This document shows positions 11,346 to 20,913 of a stretch of 64,000 nucleotides of DNA, one piece after another. Origin of the DNA: Gastrolobium villosum (lineage: Eukaryota > Streptophyta > Magnoliopsida > Fabales > Fabaceae). The DNA is taken from the NCBI GenBank assembly GCA_032173675.1, contig JAVKPL010011010.1:51833-115832 (forward strand), written 5' to 3'. The position numbers and the translations under genes were made by a program. The notes beneath the pieces were generated by a model that saw only the letters and a list, made by a program, of their open reading frames with translations, ran no database searches and was not told where the DNA came from. Each line of letters begins with the position of its first letter. The stretch's first letter is position 1.

Positions 11346-12929
11346 CCGGTTGCTTTACCATCGACGGGTGATGGTACCTTGTTTGTGAAAAGAGTCTTTC
11401 ACGGTCAAAAATCTTTAAAGGGTTAAAGTTTAAATTCTGCATGTGGATTTTGAATCACAAATCCTTTAAAGTGTTAAAGTTTTTGTTTTTATGAACATGA
11501 AAATTTGATTCTGTGTTCATAAAACATTATGCATCATGGTTTAGTTTCTTTTCTTTATGAAAGTTCTAAAAGGAACACCCTTTTTGAAAGGGTAGATTCG
11601 GCCATGGAGGGTACTAAGAGTACCTTGAATGATTTCTTATTTTTCTCCATAAACTGTGTCATGTTTATATGCATGAAATTTTGTGACAAATTTATCATAT
11701 AGTTACCTATATGATTCGGCCATGTAGGGATATATGGCTACATGCATGGTTTAATTTTGTTTTCTTTAAGAAAGAATTAACAAAATTTGAATTGAAATTG
11801 TTTTTAAATTCGGCCAATGAGAAATTTAAGATTATGAATCTTGATGTTATTTTGATGTTTAAATGTTAAATGTCAAAATACATGTGAAAATGTTATGTGA
11901 TAATATAATGTTTGTGTTTGCAAGTTTTGAACTTTTCAGGTACAAACAGGAAGGGGATGGTCATGGTGCCCGGATTTGAATTTTTTTGAATTTTAAATTT
12001 AATGTGTAATCGCGCATTTTAATTTACAAGTGTATTTGTAATTTAAATTTTGTAATTTTGTCCCTCCAAAATGTTATGGAGTTTCTTTAATTATTTGTAA
12101 TTAGAGAAATGGGCTAGTGGCGTATAGACGACAAGCGGCCGTTGCTTGAAGAAGCAAAAAGGACAAAAGCGCGAGCACCATGGCTATCTCAATATAAACT
12201 GTTTATATGCATGTATGATTAGAACGTCTAGTATGCATGAATTGGGCAAACCGCGTTTTGTATGGTTATTATGTTTGTCCAAAAGCGATTAGTGTATACC
12301 GATAGATGTTTGACATAGGTAACGACTAGCATGATAACTTACAATATGCGTTTGATGGGACCTAATTAACCCCAAGATAAAAGGAACCCTTAAAAGGAAT
12401 AAATAATTAAGCATATGATTACCTCCCACCACCAATGCTACTCAAAACTCTTCTACATAGTGGTGCTCCACAACTCAGTTGGGACCCACTATTTCGTTGG
12501 GCTAGAGTAGTGTTTGAAGTGTAAGACACTTAGGGTGCTGGTTTAATGCTTAACTAAGACATAAGTTGCAGGCACAGCCGGGCTTATGTGCTTAGGGTAA
12601 TGGTGCTAGGTTGGTTGCATGAGATGCACCACTAAGTTACAAAGAGTTGTCAACCTAATGTTAAGAGAGGGTATGAGATACTGTTGATAAAGATCAACCT
12701 TTTATTTAAATTAATCTTGCGGTCTCAGACGGAGGTTAAAATAAATAATCGCACTCTTAATCCCACTAAGGTAAAATCTAAAGTAGATTAACCCTAAGTC
12801 AAAAGAAGGGTCATTGACTTAGATAAAATAGTGGGAGAGGCAAATTATTTCAAGTCTTTAATAATTTGCTTTTAACTACATAACCGTATATTAACTAAAA
12901 CTATCTTTACATCCTTTTCAGCTTATAGT
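11346..12929 (+). other. Untranslated leader of the Ty1/copia element
   Basis: About 1.6 kb separates the primer site from the gag ATG. No recognisable domain is present. A pyrimidine-rich stretch ending 'ccttttcag' lies just before the gag start (12911-12921) and could be a 3' splice site, so the leader may be spliced in the element's transcript. That is inference. Confidence 0.6.
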
Positions 12930-13853
12930 ATGACTAATCCACTGTCACTGCGTTCAATACTCGATACGAATAAACTGACCGGTTCGAATTTTATGGTCTG
13001 GTACCGGAACCTAAGAATAGTTCTAAGGGCCGAAAAGATTGCCTACGTTTTAGATGCTGTAATACCCGTAGCTCCACGGGAAGGGGAAGAAGGGTTTGCG
13101 GAATTTGATTTCGTAACCCATCAACAGCACTTGGATGACAATGTGATGGCAGTATGCATCATGTTGGCATCCATGTCGCCTGAACTGCAAAAGCAGCATG
13201 AGCATATGGATGCTCCCTCTATTATCGTACATCTCAAGGAGTTGTATGATATTAAAGGCAGGCATGAGAGGTATGAGGCCTCAAGAGAACTGTTCTCTTG
13301 TAGGATGACTGAGAGCATGTCTGTTGGCAGCCATGTTCTCAAGATGATCGGGCTGATTGAGAAGCTATGAAACCTAGGCTTCATCATGGATGCCGAGCTA
13401 AGTAATGACTTAGTCCTCACCTCACTTCCACCTTCCTTCAGTCAATTCATCATGAATTACAATATGCATGGGATGCAAGTGAGCTTGCCTGAGTTGTTAA
13501 GCATGTTAACAACAGCTGAAGTGTCTATCAAGAAGGATAGGACACAGGCTCTTTTGATTGGTGGGCCTAGCAAGGCCAAGGGAAAGGGTAAGGAGCCTGC
13601 AAAAGGTGACCCCCTTAAGCCCAAAGGAAAATCCAAGAAGAAGAAGGGCAAGAAAAAGGGTAAGAAGGCACCTAAGGACAAGGGTGATGCTGAGTGCTTC
13701 CATTGTGGCAAGAAAGGCCACTGGAAGAGGAATTGTCCAGACTACCTGAACAATGTGAAGGACAAGAAGCATGGTGATGCTTCTGCCTCAGGTATTTTCA
13801 TGATTGAGATAAATTATTCTTATGCTAATCCATCCTCATGGGTATTGGATACC

Positions 13854-15413
13854 TGATGCACTCCGGCAAGTATACCGATCGCACAAGTAATAAAGTGATA
13901 AATACAGTTCGTCTCCACAGGGATTAGATCTAATATCAAGTAAAAAATTTCTTAAAGAATGGAAGTTTTCAAATAGGGTTTGTGTGACAAATATTGTCAA
14001 ATTGAATGAAATTAAAAATAAAGACTTGTTTTTGTGTTTTTGAATTGAAAAAGAAAACAATACAATTGAAAATTGATTTGTAGAAAAATATGAGAAAAGT
14101 ATTGTAGCCAGGGTTCATTCACCAAATGATCCCCGCTTTTTACTCCGGATTGATTTATAATAATCATTTATATAATCACTCAGATAAATTATCATCTAAA
14201 AGATTTAATAGTTAACCCTCAATTCCTTGCAGGGTTAACCCTTTAATCCCATGAGAATCCCAAATTCCTTGCAATGTTTCTCATGGGATCAAGCAATGGG
14301 CGTGATAATTTAAGCATCTGCAATCGTATACACGTCTATTCCTAGCACGCATACAGATTGTTATCTTACCCCTTTTCGAGATCAAAACCCCAATATTCCT
14401 ATCTAGGGTTTTGGTCCTCAGAATATCACCAACTATCAGATTGATCAATTCTAACAAATGGAATATAAAATTCGCACAGAGTAAAGATAAAGATAATTAT
14501 ATAAATCACAAATCAATCCTTCATGTCAAGGGTTCACATATGGATCGTGACCCTGACTACAATAAAAATGATCTAGCCGATCAACATCATGATCGCTGAT
14601 CTAAACTTCAACATAAAATTAAAACAAAAGATAAAGAAATACTAGATGTAGATGAAGAACGAAGAACATCCAATGCCCTTCTCCTCCAATCTCCAGATCT
14701 GTCTCTTAACCTCTATCTGTGTTTTTTCTTTTTTTCTGATCTGCCAAGTCTGCTGACCTAATTCAGCAAATGTCACATTTATAATATTCTCTTCTCCTTC
14801 CAAAAATGCCCTAAGAAAAGATGGAGATCTGTTCCCGCAAACCCGCGCTGGTTGGCGCCGAATTGGCGCACGTTTGCGCCACTTTCCTATTCCTTGGCGC
14901 TAACTAGCGCCAACTTCCTTCCCTTTTAGGCGCTAGCTAGCGCCAGTGCACTGACTTACGGCGCTAGCTTGCGCCATTTCCTTTGTAATTTGGCGCTCCC
15001 TTGCGCCAACCTTCTGTGTTATTGCGCTGAGAAGCGCCACTTTCTTTCTGAGTGGGCGCTAGGTTGTGCCAAGGTTCTGTCTTGTTGCGCTGAGGAGCGC
15101 CACTTTGTTGCTACCTCGCGCCACTTTGATGTCCTCGCTGCAAAGTTCGTAATCTGGTGCGGTTTTTGTGCCAGTTTGGTGCTGACCCGCGCCATGCTTG
15201 GAACTCATAGTGTGCTATAACCGTGGAAAATTGCATTAACAGGTTTTTTTATAATTCTTCATTTATTTTCCCTGTAAAAATACAATTAAAAGGTGAATAT
15301 TATTGACATTCAAAGAATCAATATAATTAGCAAATATGTATTTAATTTGCTCTCTTATGACTCAATTCTCGTCAATTTTATCACAGAAAATCACATTTGC
15401 CAGAGGCACATCA
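13854..15413 (-). mobile_element. Solo LTR, 1560 bp, inside the copia protease
   Basis: Ends are TGATG...CATCA, flanked by ATACC at 13849-13853 and 15414-15418. Removing it rejoins the protease codons of the copia element. The plus-strand left edge (13863-13920) resembles the left edges of the Athila-type LTRs at 16042, 26392 and 55243 ('accgatcg', 'caagtaataaagt', 'cgtctccacagggatt'), so it is a diverged relative, reading on the minus strand. It has a GC-rich hairpin array at 14840-15200 and a TATA-like 'atttataat' at 14777-14785, downstream of the array in the minus-strand sense. Confidence 0.9.
14840..15200 (-). repeat. GC-rich hairpin array (solo LTR copy)
   Basis: About ten copies of a short inverted repeat of the form GGCGCT(n)AGCGCC, for example 'ggcgctagctagcgcca' near 14930, are spaced by 20-30 bp of non-conserved sequence. 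The same layout, with different exact sequence, occurs in the other Athila-type LTRs of the window. Confidence 0.85.
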
Positions 15414-16041
15414 ATACCGGTTGTGGTTCTCATATCTGCAATATGTTGCAGGTGCTTAGGAGCCCAAGGAGATTGGATAGAAACGAGGTAGATCTCCGCG
15501 TTGGTAATGGAGCAAGAGTTGCTGCTCATTCAGTTGGAGATGCTGACCTTATTTTGCCTACGGGCCTTTTATTGCATTTGAATAATTGTCTTTATGTTCC
15601 GCAAATTTCTAGAAACATTATTTCAATTTCTTGTTTAGAACAAGATGGATATACTTTCAGTATTAGGGATGGTGCTTTTTCTATCATTTTGAATGATATG
15701 GTTTACGGTACTGCTTCTTTAATAAATGGATTGTATGTGTTGGAAATGGGAAATGAAGTGCTCAATATAAATGTGAAACGACCTAGGACGGATAATCAAT
15801 CTTATCTTTGGCACTGTAGACTAGGGCACATAAATGAAACAAGATTGTCTAGGATGCATAGAGATGGATACCTGGACTCCATGGATTTGGAATCCTATGG
15901 ACAGTGTGAATCTTGTCTAGCTGGGAAAATGATTCAACAAAAAGCCCAAAGGGCTTGAGAGTCATAGGGCTAGTGAGTTATTAGAACTCATTCATACTGA
16001 TGTATGTGGCCCAATGTCTATTGAGGCTAGAGGTGGATATT

Positions 16042-17298
16042 TGTTGCGATCTCGGCAAGTGCACCGATCGTTCCAAGTAATAAAGTGATAAGTAAGTATC
16101 GTCTCCACAGGGATTGATAAACAATTACTACTATAACCAGTCCTCTTAAGTTAGATAAATCAATTGGTTGTTGACAAATAATTGTAATTTAAATTAAATG
16201 ACAATAAAAGTGAAAGATTTGTTTTTGTATTTTTCTGAAAAAGACTTAAAATAGATGAAGGAATGTTTTTGTAGAAAAAGTGATGAAGAAGACTGTAGCC
16301 AGGGTACATTCACCAATTGTTCCCAATTTTACTTCGGATTGATTCATAAAACCTATTGAAATTAACAACTCAGACAAATTATCATCTTTTAGAAATAATT
16401 AGTTAGATCCCAATCCCTTGGCGATCTAACCCTTTACTTCAATTGGAACCCTAATCCCTTAGTAATTCCGCCTGAAAATAAGCATTATGTAGATAAATCC
16501 CACGACTGCAATCCATACAAGTCTATAACTAGAACATGCATGGAGAGTCATCTTTATCTCCTTTCAGGATCAGTATTCCAATATCCCTATTGTGAATCCT
16601 GATCCCCAGAATATTATTCCCTATTAGGTTGATCAGATCTAACAGAAATAATATCAATACGCTCAAGATAAAAGATGAAATATATTAATTCAATACATAG
16701 AATGATTCAATCCTTGTAGCAATTGCTTACAAAGGGATCATGCCCCTGACTACAGAAATAGATCTAGCCAATCAACATCATGATCGCTGATCTGATTTCA
16801 ACATAAACTGAAAAGAAAATAAAGAAGAGTACAAGAACAGAGTGATGAACACGAAGAACGCCTCCTCTAGGTCTTGTGATGTGTATTCAGAGATATCTTC
16901 TTCAAAGGTTGAGTCTCCTTTTATAAGAGAGATTCTGACCTAATTTGCACATTTGAATCTTCACACTTTCGCGCCTCCCACGCTCAGAGCGCCACTCCCG
17001 CGCTCAGGGCGTGGGAGTTTCTGCCAATTCTCCACCTCCCGCGCTGATGGCGCGGATCTCGCGCTCTCAGCGCGGGACCTTCTGCCAAATTTTCCTTTCC
17101 CACGCTCTCAGCGCCACTCCCGCGCTGTGAGCGTGGGAACCTAGGTCTCTTTTGATATGTTTTTGCCTCCTTTTGTTCATCTTCCTTGATATTCAGACTT
17201 TGGATATTTTTACTCTTTTTCTCTGCTTTTCTTGCATTGATTGAGTCATTTTCTTCCTCTTTTTGCCTTGTAATTTCCTATATGCTGATCGCATATCA
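16042..17298 (-). repeat. 3' LTR of the Athila-type element (1257 bp)
   Basis: Plus-strand ends are TGTTGCGATC ... GATCGCATATCA. In the sense strand a GC hairpin array (17142-16970) precedes a TATA box TATAAAAGG (16925-16917). It matches the other LTR (26392-27633) very closely over most of its length, but its first 220 bp (plus strand) differ and instead resemble the LTR at 55243. The segment 16160-16200 is nearly the same as 55360-55400. Confidence 0.93.
16970..17142 (-). repeat. GC-rich hairpin array in the 3' LTR
   Basis: Pairs of short inverted repeats such as 'cgcgctgatggcgcgg' and 'cccgcgctgtgagcgtggga' are separated by spacers containing 'ttctgcca'. The array ends about 45 bp before the TATA box in the sense direction. 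A 36-bp block at 17040-17076 is almost identical to one in the internal array at 20699-20735. Confidence 0.9.
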
Positions 17299-18661
17299 AA
17301 TAATTCCCAGATTTGAACTTTGCTGTCCCTAGCAATGTACAAGACTAAATCCAGGAAACAGATTAATCCAACATAACACTGTACAGCCAACAGATCATCT
17401 TACTAAGTATGCTTGAATCAATGTGAAGAATTTTTAATAATGCCTTTCATGAAAAGATTAGAATCTAATTTGCACATCCCTCACCCAGATAATCAAATAA
17501 CGCTCAATACTCAAGTGTTTGGGGGAATGACAATTACTCCAGCTATCACTGTAACAACATTATCATAAAACTTGCTCATATTCTCAAGTTCCTAAAGATG
17601 AGGAACATTAATACATGCAAAATTGATCAAAAGGACATCACAGGTTGTAATTTGGCCAGGCTAAAGGGTGGGATTTTATGGATAGTAGCTCAAGTAACAA
17701 TGAGATTGATAATTTTTCATTTTTTTAACACATTCAACTCATTTGTTTTGCTCCACTAATGTTCCCACAGAATTTCGGGAATTTAATTCCTTCCGCCATA
17801 TTTTCTTTATATTCACCTTTTTCTTTTCCTTTTTAAAGACACAATTCAATCACCTTTTTTTATCTTGACCTCTGTGGAGCTTACCTTAATTTCTTTTCAA
17901 AACATCAGGGATTCAATCTCTTTTAAGGTAAGACAATAGGAATATGTCTAATCAACAGGAGTTATGAACAAAAAGGTTCAGGCACAAAGGGGTTAATACT
18001 GGAAGAATTCACATAGGTGATTTATTTGGCCATGGCTACAGAATAAAATTCTGCTTTTATCATTTCAATTTATGCATGTATTTCAGAGAAACAAAGCAAG
18101 TTCTAGAATGCTATCACAGTGAGGTCTCTCAAAATAAATTCAGTGTTTGGGCCCAAAAACTCACTAGCTATGATGTTAAACTAGATTTCCAAAATAATCA
18201 TTTAGGCATTTATTAACCATTCAAGCTTAGCAATTCAGACATACTAGTTGACAAAATTTGGCTATACAATATCATGCTAGCAATTTATGTATCCAGAATT
18301 TAATCAAGCATAATTGAACCTGAGAATTTCCTTTTCAATACAAGACTTCTTTTTCATGGTGTATGGTGTAGTTCCACCATATTCATCAACCTTGCAATCT
18401 TGCATTCAGCATGTATGCCATAATTCCCAGATTTGAATGTTGCTGTCCACAGCAACAAACTAATCTAAGACATAGCTTAAGCTGCCAGATGTAGGACACA
18501 CATAGTTGTTAATATCCAAAGCATAATATGCAAGAAAATATAACCCAATATATAGTGCCATCAACCTTAACTCTGTTCAACCTTAATAAAAAAAAATGTA
18601 AAACTAAATTGTTCCAAGAAATTTAAAACAAAATGCAGTAAATGGTAGTGGAGGAATAAGA
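17299..18661 (-). other. Non-coding 3' region of the Athila-type element
   Basis: This 1.36 kb lies between the accessory ORF stop and the 3' LTR. No open frame of note is present. It aligns with the corresponding region of the second element (56560-58069), for example around the 'gaatttcgggaatttaattc' segment near 17772, so it belongs to the element and is not host DNA. The sequence next to the LTR in the sense direction (17310-17299) is only weakly purine-rich, so the polypurine tract is not certain. Confidence 0.8.
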
Positions 18662-20307
18662 TCAAAAGTCATCCATAAATTCATCAGCTGCAAAATCACC
18701 CAGAATGTCGTCATCTGCAGTATTGGAAGGCATAGATGGACCTGCTTGTGTACCAGGGGGAACTTGACCCATTAATCCAGCCGTGTCAATTCCCCTATCC
18801 AAGCATAGTCGCTCCAACATGCTCATCATATAGTTGTTCTGAACCAGTAACTGTTGGAGCAACTGAGAGTCAGTAGATGTGGATGGTGCGGATACTGGGG
18901 CAGGTGGTGGAACAGCACCGCCAGATGCTTTCCAGATTGCTTGTCTTCGGGACTCCTTCTGCATGTCATTATACACACGCTGTGTTAATTCCGCTTTGGT
19001 CTTGACATCCCTGGGCTCATCATCTGGTATATCTACTCCTGCTTTGATGCAAAGCTGCTCAATGAGGGAGCAGTGAGCCAGACTAAAGTCTAACCGGCCA
19101 TGAGTAATCATGTGGGCTATCCTATCAGACAGAATAGCCCCAATATGGAGGTTGTAATCTCCCAGCAGAGTATACAGCAGTACTGCCCTTTCTACATTGA
19201 CATCACTGAGATTTGTAGAAGCCATGATGGTTGAGTTGATGAATGAGTGCCAGAAGATTGCCTCTTCATTGAGATCTAGCCTATCCAATTTTTCTGGCAC
19301 GGCTGGCTGGCCTTGTTTGGCCTTCCATGCAGATTTGGGTTGAGTGATTCCTTCCCGGATAGTGGTAGCCAAAGCTGGCATTTCTTCTCTATATAACCCG
19401 TCAACCGGCTGCATCCTGTTGAAGGTGTCAGTGAAAAAACGAGGATTGGGTTGCTTCCCATGAGGTGTTCAGCAACCTCTCAATTTGGAAGGCGGTAAAA
19501 GAGACTTCCTTCCCCCTGACCCAGCTCTTTCTTGTCCTGTCTACTGTGTCCTTATCAGCATTGGCACAGAACTCGCGCAATATGGTGCTGCAGCTTGTCT
19601 GTGGAAGTTGTATCAATTTTTGCCATTTCCTTCTTTCAATTGTCAGGATTACTGGACAGTCATCCGCCAGGAAACTGCTGATTCTTCGTTCTGGTATAAT
19701 CTTCTTTTTCAAAAACCAGTTGTGGTACCGGTCTTGGGCTTCCGGAGACAGAAACCGGTTACCATCAAAATCCACCAGAGCAGGGGCTCTTTGTCTCTTG
19801 GTGCCAGTCGCACCTGCGGGCTTTTTGCCTACCTTCTTTTGCTGCATTCAGAAAATTTCCAATACAGATACCATACAAAGATATACAGCATTAAAATCCA
19901 CAATCAGAGACACTCAATGAAAATTCCCAGATTTATCTCATGCATATGGTGACATTGTACTCTGCCTATTATCTCATTTTATCACATATCATATCACGTA
20001 TTCAGACCAACACAACATTTAAATTTTGGAAACTAAATTGACAGCCAATACGTGATATGAATATGAAAATGAGATTGTAACAGGTACATGTGTACATTCA
20101 GTATAGGCAAAATATGAGAATCAGCATCCAGTTATCTCATTTTTTTTTTTTCATATGCATTTGGGAAGAAGATAAAAATTCTAATTTTAAGCATTTCATC
20201 AAACATTAAGCATGCAGCATCCAACATCCAACAACATCATAGCATCAATCAACAATATTTCAATTTGACAAAACAAAAGAATGTACTCTTACCTTGTCTC
20301 CTGCCAT
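18662..20307 (-). pseudogene. Accessory ORF of the Athila-type element, spliced, one frameshift
   Basis: The frame runs from 19841 to the stop at 18662 and is upstream-linked to a 5-codon exon (MAGDK, 20307-20293) by a GT-AG intron (20292-19842, donor AAG|GTAAG, acceptor TGCAG|C, phase 0). The product would be about 397 residues: a basic N-terminus, a block containing PALVDFDGNRF and DRYHNWF, a central helical region and an acidic C-terminus. It is recognisable as the plant transposon protein often found 3' of pol in Athila and related elements; its function is not known. Six A's at 19434-19439 (plus strand) contain one base too many relative to the second copy (60669-61757) and shift the frame. 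It sits where retroviruses carry env, but I see no signal peptide or membrane segment. Confidence 0.8.
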
Positions 20308-20628
20308 TGTTAGAGGAAAAGAACGTACCACGGAGTGATGAATCCTTAGGGGAATGAAAACCCTAACCTTAACCCTTCAATGGTGAGGGAAGGAGAAGAT
20401 ATGGATGAGGATGGAAGTGTGTGTGTGTGAGAGTTGAAAAGAAATGGAGAGGGAGATGGGAGTGAGTGTAGGAGGAAGAGAAAAGGGAGAGGGGAAGGAA
20501 GAAGAAGAGGGGAGGGGAAAAAGGAGGAGAAGAAGAAGAAGAAGAGAGGGGAAGGGGGGTGGCGGCTGAGAGGGAGAGTGAGGAAATGGGGGAAATTTTA
20601 GGGTTTCCCCCTTTTTAAAAAAAATGGT

Positions 20629-20820
20629 CGCGCCTCCCGCGCTCACAGCGCCATTCCCGCGCTGTGAGCGCGGTGTTTTCTGCCTTTTTTAACACTCCCG
20701 CGCTGATGGCGCGGATCTCGCGCCCTCAGCGCGGTATTCACTGCCAATTCTGGCATTTCCGCGCTGATGGCGCGGTTCTCGCGCTCTCAGCGCGGTTCTC
20801 GCGCTCTCAGCGCGAATTCC
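20629..20820 (-). promoter_or_regulatory. Internal GC hairpin array with TATA-like box
   Basis: Between pol and the accessory ORF lies an array related to those in the LTRs; 20699-20735 differs from 17040-17076 of the LTR at only one or two positions. In the sense direction it is followed at once by a TATA-like TTTTAAAAAGG (20620-20610), a pyrimidine-rich stretch (sense of 20560-20440) and the MAGDK start codon at 20307. By analogy with the LTR, where the array precedes the TATA box, this may be an internal promoter. That is inference. Confidence 0.5.
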
Positions 20821-20913
20821 CCCTCTTTTTTTTTTTTTTAGATAAAAGTGAAATAATACTGGTTGCCTCCAGTAAGCGCTTGTTTAATGTCACGAGCCTG
20901 ACTGGAACTATGT

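Larger units (their letters stand above)
12930..16041 (+). pseudogene. Ty1/copia gag-pol, 5' part, broken
   Basis: The frame opens with a copia-type Gag from ATG at 12930 (start MTNPLSLRSIL). A TGA at 13368-13370 interrupts it; the same frame continues through a lysine-rich stretch to a CCHC zinc knuckle (CFHCGKKGHWKRNC, near 13697-13738). The protease active site begins WVLDT at 13841-13855, where a solo LTR is inserted, and continues GCGSHIC after 15413. A GAG-pre-integrase region follows with a His/Cys pair (LWHCRLGH ... CESCLAGK, to about 15935). A frameshift or stop near 15955 precedes the integrase start (HTDVCGPM). The rest of integrase, RT and RNase H are missing because an Athila-type LTR begins at 16042. 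The copy is dead; gag and pol would have been one polyprotein. Confidence 0.92.

Noticed and set aside
19465..19952. Two plus-strand open frames of 151 and 155 codons
   Set aside because: They are antisense shadows of the accessory ORF of the Athila-type element.
20377..20646. 89-codon minus-strand frame rich in Pro, Ser and Leu
   Set aside because: It translates the pyrimidine-rich stretch and part of the GC array before the accessory ORF; low-complexity composition, not conserved as a protein.
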